Positions 16,522 through 26,321 of a stretch of DNA of 64,000 nucleotides are shown piece by piece; within the stretch, counting starts at the first letter, position 1, and the number at the start of each line of letters is the position of its first letter. A model generated the notes under the pieces. That model was not told the DNA's origin. It did not search any database and was given only the letters and a program-made list of their open reading frames with translations. This DNA is from Parahoeflea halophila (GTDB lineage: Bacteria > Pseudomonadota > Alphaproteobacteria > Rhizobiales > Rhizobiaceae). The translations under genes and the position numbers were made by a program. The stretch is from NCBI RefSeq assembly GCF_900220985.1, contig NZ_OCPC01000001.1, positions 474,836 to 538,835 on the forward strand, in the 5' to 3' direction.

Positions 16522-17448
16522 TCACCCTTCCGCGACAAACCGGTACGCCGCTCCCTCACGCTCCACCCTGCCCTCGCCGGGTGCCGGCAGATGATAGGCC
16601 GTCAGCTTCGCCTTGTCGGCCGACAGCCGGTCGAGCAGTTTCTTCCGGGTGGCGATGCCCATTTCCGGGTCCTGGTCCGAGCCGCTCGGCCAGCCGGGAT
16701 GGGCGAACGACACCACGAAATGGGTGATCGCATCACCGGCAATCAGCACCGGATCCGAGCCGCCATGCAGCATGAATGACATGTGGCCGGGCGTGTGTCC
16801 CGCCGTATCGACCGCCTCGACGCCCGGCAGCACTTCGGCGCCTGGCTCGAACAGCGTGATCATGTCTTCGAGATGGGAAAGCCGGTTCTGTGCGCCCACC
16901 GCAAAGCTCTTTCGGGCTTCCGGCATCGCGTCCACCGTGCCAGGGTCGCGCCAGAACTCCCACTCGGCGCGGCCCATGTGGAAGCTGGCGTTCGGAAACA
17001 CGATCTCGTCGAAATCATCAATCAGCCCCCAGAGGTGATCGGGATGGCAATGGGTGAAGACCACGTCGGTGACATTCGCCGGATCGAAGCCGGCGTCCGC
17101 CATGTTCTCGATGAGACTGCCCGCTGTCGGCATGAAATTCGGCCCCGAACCAGCATCGAACACGATCAGCCGATCTCCGGATTTTAGGACCGGAACATTG
17201 CAATCGGGCGTCAGGCTGTCGGTCGGCTGACCATGGGCTTCGAGCAGGGCGATGAACTCGTCTTGCGGCACGTCCGGATAGGAAAAGCCAAGCGGCAGCA
17301 ACAGATTGCCGTCGCTGACGCTGGTCAGCACCGCTTCGCCGATCTGCAAGGCTTGCGCCGGGCGCAAGCTTACCGGCAGCACCGCGCTTGCTGCCGCGGC
17401 CATGCCGCCTCGCATGAGTGTGCGTCGCGTCAGATCAAACGGTGCCAT
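16522..17448 (-). CDS. Metallo-beta-lactamase-fold hydrolase (SoxH-like), Tat-exported
   Basis: Exported MBL-fold protein of 308 residues. The N-terminal Tat signal (TRRTLMRGGMAAAASAVLP) precedes the zinc motif VFTHCHPDHLWGL (HxHxDH), with later ligands in TAGHTPGHMSF and IAGDAITHF. Periplasmic MBL proteins SoxG and SoxH sit at the end of several sox clusters, and its proximity here suggests the same role, though it is convergent to soxT and separated by the OmdA-like gene. A more general periplasmic MBL hydrolase is the alternative. The ribosome-binding region is GGGAGAGAGG. Confidence 0.8.
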   Translation of the reverse strand: MAPFDLTRRTLMRGGMAAAASAVLPVSLRPAQALQIGEAVLTSVSDGNLLLPLGFSYPDVPQDEFIALLEAHGQPTDSLTPDCNVPVLKSGDRLIVFDAGSGPNFMPTAGSLIENMADAGFDPANVTDVVFTHCHPDHLWGLIDDFDEIVFPNASFHMGRAEWEFWRDPGTVDAMPEARKSFAVGAQNRLSHLEDMITLFEPGAEVLPGVEAVDTAGHTPGHMSFMLHGGSDPVLIAGDAITHFVVSFAHPGWPSGSDQDPEMGIATRKKLLDRLSADKAKLTAYHLPAPGEGRVEREGAAYRFVAEG

Positions 17449-17807
17449 GATGCCTCTCTCCCATATAGATTTATTTGAATATTTGCCTTTGTCTCGGCTG
17501 AGGTCAATGCCCCGTCATCCATACCGGCAGATTTAGCAGCCCTGGGGTAGCGTGAGCGAACTCGAAATGACGGGCGAAACCTCCTGCTTGGGTCTCGATC
17601 AAAGCCGTCTGTTAAACCGAAACAACCGATTGGCTGGTTTACAGCAAATAATTCGTCAGTGTTTCGTTGCAGTGCAAACCGAACCCACAGGTCAAGAACA
17701 TTCATCCCCATGTCGGACTTGCGTATCATTTGGTTTTGCACTTTTATGGTCGCGGATTAAGGCCACCGGCTTTTCAGACAACTGGCAATCAAGGAACTCG
17801 TCACTCT
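17449..17807. other. Divergent intergenic region between SoxH-like and BTLCP genes
   Basis: About 360 bases, partly AT-rich next to the MBL gene (TTTATTTGAATATTTGCC near 17468), which probably holds its promoter. Open frames crossing the region match nothing recognised. Confidence 0.5.
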
Positions 17808-18377
17808 ATGAGCATGCCTCTTTTCTTGCTGGTCGCACTTGCGGCCTGGGTGGCAACTCTGGCCCCCGCATCCGCATCGACTTGGCTGAAGACCGGCAGC
17901 GAGACCACGCGCCCTTATGGTCATGTCGAGTACTGCACCCGCAACGCGTCCGACTGCCGCAATCGCTCTGCCAGCTCGGCGCTCCCTGCAGCGCGCCTCA
18001 ACCTCTTGCAAAGCATCAACAGCAAGATCAACAGGGCGATCAAGCCGGCCTCGGACCGGGCCGCCTTCGGCCGCAAGGAGTTCTGGACCGCCAGAACACG
18101 CTCGGGGGATTGCGAGGATTTCGCCCTCGCCAAGCGCGCCAGGCTTTTGCGCAAAGGCTTCAAACCCTCGCAGCTTCTGCTGACCATGGGGTACAAGGGA
18201 AATGAGGCGCATACCGTGCTGGTGGTCAGAACCAGGGACGGAGACTATGTGCTCGACAATCTCGAAGACGACGTGCAGCCGGTTCAGTCGGCCCGCATGA
18301 GCTTTCGCAAGATCCAGTCGCCGACCCATGGCGGGCGCTGGCTGAAGATCACCGGCAAGACCGGAAAGACTCCCTGA
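17808..18377 (+). CDS. Transglutaminase-like cysteine peptidase (BTLCP family)
   Basis: Periplasmic protein of 189 residues in the bacterial transglutaminase-like cysteine proteinase family (DUF920), related to LapG. A signal peptide ends near APASAS. The catalytic triad is visible as Cys in SGDCEDFALAK, His in NEAHTVLVV and Asp in VLDNLEDDV. LapG homologues cleave large surface adhesins under c-di-GMP control; no LapD or adhesin gene is in the window, so the substrate is unknown. The start is at 17808, or 6 bases later at the next ATG. Confidence 0.85.
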   Translation: MSMPLFLLVALAAWVATLAPASASTWLKTGSETTRPYGHVEYCTRNASDCRNRSASSALPAARLNLLQSINSKINRAIKPASDRAAFGRKEFWTARTRSGDCEDFALAKRARLLRKGFKPSQLLLTMGYKGNEAHTVLVVRTRDGDYVLDNLEDDVQPVQSARMSFRKIQSPTHGGRWLKITGKTGKTP

Positions 18378-18537
18378 CCCGAGGCGTCTCTGGCGATCAC
18401 GCATCGCGGTCATCGTTTGGTCCCGCGAACCTGGCGCACCGGCGAACGCGAAAATCCTGTGGCAACGACAGTCGCCTGTGCTATGCCTCCACGCTCTATT
18501 GGCACGGACGGTTTGACATACGCCGGAGGACATTTCG

Positions 18538-19821
18538 ATCACGGCTTTTCGCTTCATCCATACCGCTGACATCCACCTTGATTCGCCCCTCAGATCGCTC
18601 GCCTTGCGCAATCCGGAGCTTGCCGACCTGATTGGCGGCGCCACGCGGCAGGCATTCAGCACTATCATCGATCTGTGCATCAGCGAGCGCGTCGATGCAC
18701 TCGTGATAGCCGGCGACCTCTATGACGGCGACCAGACCTCGATGAAGACTGCCCGGTTCCTTGCCGGTGAACTTGGCCGTCTGGCAAATGCCGGCATCCG
18801 CACCTTCATCATCCGGGGCAATCATGATGCCCTGTCGCGGATCTCGCGCGAACTAGTGCTTCCGGGCGAAGTCAAGCTGTTTGGCGGACGCGCCGAACAT
18901 GTAATGATCGAACGTGATCAGGGCGAAAAACCCGTTGCCATCCACGGGCTGAGCTTCGCCCAGCCCACCGCCCCCGAAAGCCTGCTGCCGAAACATGCCG
19001 GTGCCGTTCCCGATGCCATCAATATCGGCATCATGCACACAAGCCTCGGAGGCGCGCCCGGCCATGACGCCTACGCCCCCTGCAGCCCGGCCGAACTGCA
19101 GGCCACCGGATTCGATTACTGGGCCTTGGGCCATATCCACAAGCGCTCCGTCCTCACCGGATCGACGACCATCGTCATGCCCGGCATGCCGCAAGGCCGC
19201 GACATCAACGAGGACGGCCCAAAATCAGCAACCCTCGTGTCGATCAGCGCGGATGGCAGCGTCAGCCTGGAAGAAAAACCGACAGCGCTGGCCGAGTTCA
19301 GCCGTATTTCTGTGGGTGCAGGCGGCCTGAGCGACTGGACAGACCTGGCCCACACGCTGAGCCACGCCCTGAAACAGGCGCGCGCGGCTTCGGCGGCCCC
19401 AGAACTGGTCGCCCGGATAGGCTTTACCGGCGAGACGGCGCTTGCCTGGCGCATGCGCCGGGACGCCGACCTGCTGCTGGCCGAGGCCGAAGAACGTGCA
19501 GCCCAGATCGGAGGCATCTGGGTCGAAAAGCTCGAAATCGGCTGCACGCCCCCAACCAACGCCCAAACTTCTACGGCCGATCCATTGCACGAGCTGCGCA
19601 GCCTCATTGACTCGGGCATCTTGAATTCCGGCGCCTTTGAAACCGCCCTGTCTGAGGTGGCCGACACGCTTCAGGGCCAGCTGCCGGCTGATCTGCGCGA
19701 TCTCTTCGGCACCGATGAGACCGAGACCAGGGCCCGGCGCATGGAGCTCGCACGCCAGGGCACGCACGACGTGCTGGCGCGGCTGCAGGCCTCCTCCGGC
19801 TCGCGGAGCGAGCCTGCCTGA
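18538..19821 (+). CDS. SbcD/YhaO-like DNA repair metallophosphoesterase
   Basis: Mre11/SbcD-type nuclease that should pair with the SMC-like ATPase encoded next. Metal motifs are HTADIHLD, VIAGDLYDGD, IRGNHDALSR and WALGHIHKR. The conserved N-terminus (FRFIHTADIHLDSPLRSLAL) lies upstream of the first ordinary start codon (TTG at 18604), and the reading frame is open back to a stop at 18514 with no ATG, GTG or TTG. Translation must therefore start at a rare codon: ATC at 18538 (7 bases after GGAGGA) or ACG at 18541, where relatives have ATG. Length is about 427 residues. Its stop overlaps the next ATG (TGATG). Confidence 0.88.
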   Translation: MTAFRFIHTADIHLDSPLRSLALRNPELADLIGGATRQAFSTIIDLCISERVDALVIAGDLYDGDQTSMKTARFLAGELGRLANAGIRTFIIRGNHDALSRISRELVLPGEVKLFGGRAEHVMIERDQGEKPVAIHGLSFAQPTAPESLLPKHAGAVPDAINIGIMHTSLGGAPGHDAYAPCSPAELQATGFDYWALGHIHKRSVLTGSTTIVMPGMPQGRDINEDGPKSATLVSISADGSVSLEEKPTALAEFSRISVGAGGLSDWTDLAHTLSHALKQARAASAAPELVARIGFTGETALAWRMRRDADLLLAEAEERAAQIGGIWVEKLEIGCTPPTNAQTSTADPLHELRSLIDSGILNSGAFETALSEVADTLQGQLPADLRDLFGTDETETRARRMELARQGTHDVLARLQASSGSRSEPA

Positions 19822-22800
19822 TGCGCCTCAACCGTCTCGATCTGACCCGCTACGGCAAGTTCACCGACCATGTCATCGACTTCGGCGCTACCGGTTTCGG
19901 TGGCTGCGACCTGCACATCGTCTACGGTCCCAACGAAGCCGGCAAGTCGACACTGTTCAGCGCCTGGCTCGACCTGCTCTTCGGCATCGGCGCGCAAAGC
20001 AGTTACAATTTCATCCACCCCTACCCGAACATGCAGATCGGCGCGTCGATCGACATTGATGGCGCGCCTGCGGAATACATTCGCATCAAGCGTGCACAAA
20101 ATAGCTTGCTGGACGGGCAGAGCCGGCCGGTCTCCGACCGCGCCTTGCTTGCCGGCCTCGGCGGGCTCGACCGCACCAACTACCAGACCATGTTCTCACT
20201 CGATGACGAGAGCCTGGAACAGGGTGGCGAGAGCATACTGGCAAGCCGTGGAGATCTCGGTGAACTCCTGTTTTCGGCCAGCGCCGGCCTGGGCGAGCTG
20301 TCGCAAAAATTGGTACAACTACGCGGCGAAACCGAGGTTTTTTACAAGCCTCGCGCACAAAAACGCGTCTTGGGAGAACTCAAGGCCGAGCTCGCCAAAC
20401 TCAAGGCGGAGCGCGACGCGATCGACGTTCAGGCCAGCAAGTACGCTCAGCTGAGCAGGGAGCTTGAGGAAGCGGAACATCGCTACAATGAGGCCTGTGA
20501 AAAACGCAAAAGCCTGCGCGGGCGTCTGGCTTCTGTCGACCGGCAGCTCACGGCAGGGCCGCGCATGGCAGATTTCGACAGGCTGCAACACCAGCTGCTC
20601 GAGCTCGCCGACCTGCCTGAAGTGGTCCCGGAATGGCGGCAGCAGGTTCGCGACCTCGGCAACGCGGAAGCCGCTCTAGAGGCAGGTGGCGCAGCACTGA
20701 GCGAGGAAATCGACCGCCTGTCGGCCGAGCGTGAAAACATCGGTCTCGACACGCAGATCCTCTCGCTGGAGAGCCAGCTCACCGAACTTGAGCGGCTGCG
20801 CACCCGCCATGACACCGCCGCGGAAGACCTGCCTGAACGGCGGACGGCGCTGATCCGCATCGACGGCGTCATCAGTCAGCTTCTGCTTCGCCTCGGACAA
20901 CCCGATAGCCGCGAGCCCGGGGAATTGCTGCTGAGCACCGCGAGAACCGCAACGCTGCGCGAACTTGTCGACGCCCGGGCAAGCCTGGATGTCCGTCTTG
21001 ACACTGCCCGTAAGGAAGTGGTGGACGCGAGCGCCGGGCGCGATGAGTCCCGGGCGATACTGCAGGCAGCCGGCGGCAGCGACAGCGCACCAGCCCAGCG
21101 TCAGAACCAGGTCGACGCCCTGACTGAAACCCTGACCGTGCTGCGCAACAGCGATCATGAACTCAGACGCCAAAGCGCAGAACGCGCCATCGCCCCGGCC
21201 CGTCAGGAACGCGACGCACGCCTTGCGGCGCTGACCCCATGGCATGGCGGGATCGCTGAGCTGCGCACGATGCGCCCGCCCTTGCCGGACACGCTGCGCA
21301 GGTGGAAGGTCCAGAGCGAACAGGCCGAGCGCAAGGACGCGGAACTGGCGCAGGAGATCAGCCGGCTTGGTCAGACGCTACGGCGTTTCGAGGCCGAGGC
21401 AGAGGCGCTGGCCCGATCGCGCGCCCTGCCGTCCACGGCCGAGACCCAGGCGCTCAGGGCCGCAAGGGATGAAGCCTGGGCCGGGCACAAGAACGCGCTC
21501 GATCCTGAGACCGCCAAAACCTTCGAAACCGCCATGCAGAGCTATGATGAGGCCGCGGACAGCCGTGCGGCGCATCAGGCAGAGGTAGCAAAGCTCAACG
21601 AGATCGCCGTGCAATCCGCGATTGCCAAGGCCGATCTCGACACCGCAAATACGGCCAGATCGGAAAACGACAAGGCGCGCACGGAACTTCGCGATTCGAT
21701 CGCCACGGCCATAGGCGAATTGGCGGATACTCTGCCCGCCGACATGACGCTCGCGGCGCTGGAAGACTGGCTTGAGCGCCGCGAGCTTGCACTTGAGGCC
21801 GATGACGCGCTGCGCCGACACCTGCACGACCTGGAGATCGCCGAGCAGGGCCGGCAGGCTGCAACGGCCCGTCTTGCGAAGGCGCTGAAACCGCTTGATC
21901 CCGAAGCAGCAGCTGACGACGATCTGGAGGCGCTCGCTGCCCGCGCCCAGCAGCTTATCAGCCAAGAAGCCCGGCTCGACGCCCATCGCCGCGATCTGGC
22001 CGAGCAGGAGCGCAATCTCAGGCGGCGCGAACTGAATCTCAGAAACGCCGAGGAGCAAGCCGAAGCCTGGATGCTGGCCTGGAAACAGGCCTGCTCCGGA
22101 TGCTGGCTCGGTGAAAACGAAACAGCCCCGACCGCGGCTGAAATCCGCGAGGCGCTGCCCCTGCTCGGCGAATTGGCGTCCGCGTTGCACGACCGCGCAG
22201 GCCTGGCCGACCGCATCGCCAAGATGGAACGCGACCAGGCCGGCTACATCGCAGCCCTTCACGCCGCAGCTTCGCAGGTCGGGCTCGAAACCGACACCGT
22301 GGCTCCTGCCCTCATCGCCCGGCAGCTCGCCGAACGGCTTGCAGCCGCCGAAAAGGCGCGCGCCCGTCAGCAAGACCTGTCCCGGCAGATCGAAGAGGCT
22401 GCGGAGCGCCAGCGCAAGCACGCCGAGACCAGCGCTGCGCATACCGTGAAGAAAACCCAGATGCTCGAGAGCCTTGGCGCCGCGACACTGGCCGAAGCCG
22501 CCCTGCGCATTGAACAGGCGCTTGAGCGCAAGCAGCTCGCCGGCCGTGCCGAGCAGAGCGCCTCCGAAATCTGCGAAACCCTCGGAGCGACTTCGCTGGA
22601 AAACGCCCGTGCTCAACTCGAAGACGCCGACACCGAAGAACTCAGAGAAGAAAAACAGGAGCTCGAAACCGCGCTGGAAACGCTCGACGCCGAGGTCCAG
22701 CATCTGTTCGCAGCCCGCACCCGCGCCTCCGACGCCATGGATACGGTGGGTGGAGATGATGCGGTGGCCCGTATCGAGCAGCAACGCAAGACCACCCTTC

Positions 22801-23300
22801 TCGCCATCGCCGAGGGCGCCGAGCGCTATCTTAGGCTGTCGGCCGGTATCATCGCCATGGAACAGGCGCTAACGCTTTACCGTGAGCGCCACAGCTCATC
22901 GATGATGCAACGTGCTTCGGATGCCATCCGCACCATCAGCCGCGGCCGTTACACAGGTCTCGCCTCCCAGCCGGACAACGGCAAGGAATTGCTGATCGCG
23001 CTTCAGAACGACGGCACTTCCAAACAGGCCAAGGATCTGTCCAAAGGCGCCCGCTTCCAGCTCTACCTGGCGCTCCGGGTCGCCGGTTACCACGAATTCG
23101 CCGCAACCCGCCAGACGGTGCCCTTCATCGCCGACGACATCATGGAAACCTTTGATGATTTCCGCGCCGAGGAAACCTTCCGGCTGTTTGCCGGCATGGC
23201 AAATGTCGGCCAGGTGATCTACCTCACCCACCACCGACACCTCTGCGACATCGCGAAGTCGGTCTGCCCGAATGTCACGATCCACGAATTGGCGCCCTGA
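19821..23300 (+). CDS. SbcC/YhaN-like SMC-type ATPase
   Basis: Large Rad50/SbcC-like ATPase of 1159 residues. The Walker A motif is YGPNEAGKST (residues 35-44). A long central region rich in Glu, Arg, Ala and Leu heptads (about 170-1000) should form coiled coil. The C-terminal half-site has a signature LSKGARFQLYLALR, Walker B PFIADDIMETFD and a switch region YLTHHRHL. It belongs to the YhaN branch, which works with YhaO-type nucleases at DNA ends. A CSGC near residue 757 is not at the coiled-coil apex and is unlikely to be a zinc hook. It overlaps the nuclease gene by one base. Confidence 0.9.
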   Translation: MRLNRLDLTRYGKFTDHVIDFGATGFGGCDLHIVYGPNEAGKSTLFSAWLDLLFGIGAQSSYNFIHPYPNMQIGASIDIDGAPAEYIRIKRAQNSLLDGQSRPVSDRALLAGLGGLDRTNYQTMFSLDDESLEQGGESILASRGDLGELLFSASAGLGELSQKLVQLRGETEVFYKPRAQKRVLGELKAELAKLKAERDAIDVQASKYAQLSRELEEAEHRYNEACEKRKSLRGRLASVDRQLTAGPRMADFDRLQHQLLELADLPEVVPEWRQQVRDLGNAEAALEAGGAALSEEIDRLSAERENIGLDTQILSLESQLTELERLRTRHDTAAEDLPERRTALIRIDGVISQLLLRLGQPDSREPGELLLSTARTATLRELVDARASLDVRLDTARKEVVDASAGRDESRAILQAAGGSDSAPAQRQNQVDALTETLTVLRNSDHELRRQSAERAIAPARQERDARLAALTPWHGGIAELRTMRPPLPDTLRRWKVQSEQAERKDAELAQEISRLGQTLRRFEAEAEALARSRALPSTAETQALRAARDEAWAGHKNALDPETAKTFETAMQSYDEAADSRAAHQAEVAKLNEIAVQSAIAKADLDTANTARSENDKARTELRDSIATAIGELADTLPADMTLAALEDWLERRELALEADDALRRHLHDLEIAEQGRQAATARLAKALKPLDPEAAADDDLEALAARAQQLISQEARLDAHRRDLAEQERNLRRRELNLRNAEEQAEAWMLAWKQACSGCWLGENETAPTAAEIREALPLLGELASALHDRAGLADRIAKMERDQAGYIAALHAAASQVGLETDTVAPALIARQLAERLAAAEKARARQQDLSRQIEEAAERQRKHAETSAAHTVKKTQMLESLGAATLAEAALRIEQALERKQLAGRAEQSASEICETLGATSLENARAQLEDADTEELREEKQELETALETLDAEVQHLFAARTRASDAMDTVGGDDAVARIEQQRKTTLLAIAEGAERYLRLSAGIIAMEQALTLYRERHSSSMMQRASDAIRTISRGRYTGLASQPDNGKELLIALQNDGTSKQAKDLSKGARFQLYLALRVAGYHEFAATRQTVPFIADDIMETFDDFRAEETFRLFAGMANVGQVIYLTHHRHLCDIAKSVCPNVTIHELAP

Positions 23301-23519
23301 CTTCCCCGTTATTGGCAGTTTTTCCGCAGTTGCGAACAGGCGTGACTTGGCAGAGGCCGCATATGCCTGTATCGAGGCCGCATTCTCGTTAACCCGCAGC
23401 CGGTTCCATATGCGAGATGGCCGTGAAAAACAAAGGCCAGGCACTAAGCCTCCCCAGCCCACTTTTGTGGCCATCGCATTGCCGAACCATCCTATCACCG
23501 GACAGGACGACCACTCTCC

Positions 23520-25007
23520 ATGATCTCGCTCAACAGCTACGCCTCGCAATGGACCAGCAATGTCCGCGGCGACATTCTTTCAGGCCTCGTCGTGGCGCTG
23601 GCGCTGATCCCTGAGGCCATCGCCTTTTCGATCATCGCTGGCGTCGACCCCAAGGTCGGCCTTTACGCCTCCTTTTCGATTGCCGTCATCACCGCGATCG
23701 TCGGCGGACGTCCTGGCATGATCTCGGCTGCGACAGCGGCGACCGCAGTGCTGATGGTCACCCTGGTCAAGGAGCACGGGCTTGAGTACCTGCTCGCCGC
23801 CACCGTGCTCGCGGGTCTCATCCAGATCGCAGCCGGCATCGCCAAACTCGGCTATGTCATGCGCTTTGTCTCGAAATCGGTAATGACCGGCTTCGTCAAC
23901 GCGCTGGCCATCCTGATCTTCATGGCGCAGTTGCCGGAGCTCATCGGCGTGCCCTGGCTCACCTATGTCATGGTCGCGGGCGGTCTTGCGATCATTTACC
24001 TGTTTCCGCTTGTCACCACAGCTATTCCCTCGCCGCTGGTCACCATCGTGGTGCTGACCGCCATCACCTGGTTCTTCGGCTTCGACAATCTGCGCACCGT
24101 CGGCGACATGGGCGCCCTGCCCGACACGCTGCCGGTATTCCTGATCCCCGACATCCCGCTCAACCTTGAGACGCTCTGGATCATCCTGCCCTATTCGGTC
24201 GCCGTCGCCGCCGTCGGCCTGCTCGAGTCATTGATGACCCAGACCATTGTCGATGACCTCACCGACACCACATCGAGCCGCAACATGGAATGTGTCGGCC
24301 AGGGCATCGCCAACACCGCCACCGGCTTCATAGGCGGCATGGCCGGTTGCGCCATGATCGGCCAGTCGATCATCAACGTGAAATCTGGCGGTCGTGGACG
24401 CCTGTCGACCTTCGTCGCCGGAACCATGCTGCTGTTCTTCATCGTGGTGCTCGGTGACTCGGTGGCTGCAATTCCAATGGCAGCCCTGGTCGCCATCATG
24501 ATCATGGTCTCGATCGGCACCTTCTCATGGTCCTCGCTCAAAAGCCTGCGCACCCATCCACGCTCATCCTCGGTGGTGATGCTGGCGACAGTGCTGTTCG
24601 TGGTCTTCACCCACAACCTCGCCATCGGCGTCCTCGTCGGTGTGCTGCTCTCGGGCCTGTTCTTCGCCTGGAAGATTTCCCAGCTCTTCGGCGTCCGCTC
24701 GACGCTGTCCAAAGACGGCCGCACCCGCACCTATATCGTCGAAGGCCAGCTGTTCTTTGCCTCGGCGGAGGATTTCATGAAGGCGTTTGACTTCCGCGAA
24801 GTGTTGGAAAAGGTCGTCATCGACGTCTCCCGCGCCCACATCTGGGACATTTCCAGCGTTGCCGCCCTCGACATGGCAGTGCTCAAGTTTCGCCGCGACG
24901 GCGCCGAAGTCGAGATCATCGGCATGAACGAAGCCTCGGAAACCATCGTCGACCGGCTCGCCATTCATGACAAGCCTGGTGCCATGGACAAGTTGATGTC
25001 GCACTGA
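23520..25007 (+). CDS. SulP family anion transporter with STAS domain
   Basis: SLC26/SulP membrane transporter of 495 residues. The transmembrane domain covers about residues 15-385, beginning with the family motif [21 protein letters not shown]. The cytoplasmic STAS domain is at about 400-490 ([27 protein letters not shown]). SulP proteins move sulfate, bicarbonate or other anions; this SulP type linked to a UspA gene is often proposed to carry bicarbonate or sulfate. Nearness to sox genes, whose end product is sulfate, is suggestive only. The UspA gene follows after 115 bases. Confidence 0.88.
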   Translation: MISLNSYASQWTSNVRGDILSGLVVALALIPEAIAFSIIAGVDPKVGLYASFSIAVITAIVGGRPGMISAATAATAVLMVTLVKEHGLEYLLAATVLAGLIQIAAGIAKLGYVMRFVSKSVMTGFVNALAILIFMAQLPELIGVPWLTYVMVAGGLAIIYLFPLVTTAIPSPLVTIVVLTAITWFFGFDNLRTVGDMGALPDTLPVFLIPDIPLNLETLWIILPYSVAVAAVGLLESLMTQTIVDDLTDTTSSRNMECVGQGIANTATGFIGGMAGCAMIGQSIINVKSGGRGRLSTFVAGTMLLFFIVVLGDSVAAIPMAALVAIMIMVSIGTFSWSSLKSLRTHPRSSSVVMLATVLFVVFTHNLAIGVLVGVLLSGLFFAWKISQLFGVRSTLSKDGRTRTYIVEGQLFFASAEDFMKAFDFREVLEKVVIDVSRAHIWDISSVAALDMAVLKFRRDGAEVEIIGMNEASETIVDRLAIHDKPGAMDKLMSH

Positions 25008-25122
25008 CGCAGCCTGGATCCGGCGGAAACGCTTGATCCAGCCCAAATGCCGTAGATAGATTGATGTAGAGCGGCCCCGGCGTCCGAATGGACGTATTCC
25101 ACGCTCTAAGGAGGAGCAGACC

Positions 25123-25977
25123 ATGACCAACATCCTTTTGGCCCTTGTCGACGGGTCCACCTATTCGAAAAGCGTGTGCGACCATGCCGCCTGGGCCGCT
25201 GGAAGGATGGATGCCGGTGTCGACCTGTTGCATGTGCTCGACCGCAACATGGGTGCCGACAAGTCCGACCTTTCCGGCTCGATCGCGCTGGGCGCCCGCA
25301 CCGCGCTGCTTGAGGAACTCTCCTCGCTTGATGAACAGCGCGCAAAGCTGCTGCAGCAAAAGGGCCGCGCCATTCTCGACGACGCCCGCGCCATCATCGA
25401 AAAAGCCGGCCAGAAGGTCGTCGGCGCGCATCTGCGCCAGGGTGAGATTGTCGAAACCGTAATCGAGCAGGAAGGCCCTGCCAGCATGATCATGATCGGC
25501 AAACGCGGCGAGGAAGCCGATTTTGCCAGCCTCAGGCTGGGCGCGCATCTCGAGCGTTTCATTCGTTCGAGCAACAAGCCGGTCTTTGTCGCCTCGCGCG
25601 CATTCAAGCCGATTGACACCGTCATCGTTGCCTTTGACGGCGGCGCTTCGAGCCAGCGCGTGGTCGACCACATCGCCCGCAACAAGCTGTTTGCGGGCCT
25701 GAAGATCGATCTGGTCACCGTCGGACAGAAGAACCGCGACACCGAAAAAGCGCTGGAAGACGCAAAAGCCATCCTCGCCGGCGCTGGGCTGGAGACCGAA
25801 ACCACCATCCTCTCAGGCCAGCCCGACGAGGTTCTCGGCAAACGCGTCGAGGACTGCGGCTCATGCCTGGTCGCCATGGGCGCCTATGGTCACTCCCGCA
25901 TCCGCGCCTTCGTTCTGGGCTCGACGACGAGCGAAATGCTGAGATCCTGCAAGTCACCGGTGCTGTTGATGCGTTGA
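25123..25977 (+). CDS. Tandem-domain universal stress protein (UspA family)
   Basis: Cytoplasmic protein of 284 residues with two Usp folds, about residues 1-150 and 155-284. The first begins NILLALVDGSTYSKSV, the second IDTVIVAFDGGASSQRV. The second domain ends with the nucleotide-binding pattern MGAYGHSRIRAFVLGSTT. AAGGAGGAGCAGACC precedes the ATG. Cotranscription with the SulP transporter upstream is likely and is a recurring arrangement; the Usp partner may modulate the transporter. Confidence 0.88.
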   Translation: MTNILLALVDGSTYSKSVCDHAAWAAGRMDAGVDLLHVLDRNMGADKSDLSGSIALGARTALLEELSSLDEQRAKLLQQKGRAILDDARAIIEKAGQKVVGAHLRQGEIVETVIEQEGPASMIMIGKRGEEADFASLRLGAHLERFIRSSNKPVFVASRAFKPIDTVIVAFDGGASSQRVVDHIARNKLFAGLKIDLVTVGQKNRDTEKALEDAKAILAGAGLETETTILSGQPDEVLGKRVEDCGSCLVAMGAYGHSRIRAFVLGSTTSEMLRSCKSPVLLMR

Positions 25978-26321
25978 GTTCAGAGACATGCCGGTCCTTC
26001 GGAATCAGTAGTGCCGGAAAACTGATTTGTGCCGGACTGCCATCGAAGCCGACGCGACGTTCGACCCGGATTGCGCCTCCAAACGCAACATCACGAAAGC
26101 CAGCCGCAAAACCGCTTCTGTACTTCGGCCCTTGCAGATGGCCGCAAGGTCACCCCCATCTCAAGCGCTCAAGCGGGCCCCGTCACCGATCTTCGAAAGT
26201 GATCGCGAGTCGATGTTCTTGCTCCTTTTCCTTGTGCATCCGGTCCTCTGTGCCTCGAGGCAGGGGATCGGCAACCAAGGTATTAGCGATAGACTAGCAA
26301 GGAATACCACTAATATCAGGC
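25978..26321. other. Gap between uspA and the histidine kinase
   Basis: About 344 bases without a recognisable gene. An imperfect inverted repeat, GGTATT at 26278-26283 and AATACC about 18 bases further on, lies shortly before the kinase start and may be regulatory. Nothing else was identified. Confidence 0.4.

Noticed and set aside
17757-18680. Long minus-strand open frame across the BTLCP gene and the start of the nuclease gene
   Set aside because: It is the antisense shadow of two well-supported genes, a common effect of high G+C content.
22090-22101. CSGC motif in the SbcC/YhaN-like ATPase as a Rad50 zinc hook
   Set aside because: A zinc hook should sit at the coiled-coil apex near the middle of the protein. 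This CxxC is near residue 757 of 1159, in a Trp-rich segment that looks like part of the YhaN family fold.
25011-25060. Inverted repeat CTGGATC/GATCCAG after the SulP gene as a terminator
   Set aside because: The stem is only 7 bp with a 14-base loop and no T-run, and the UspA gene is probably cotranscribed.
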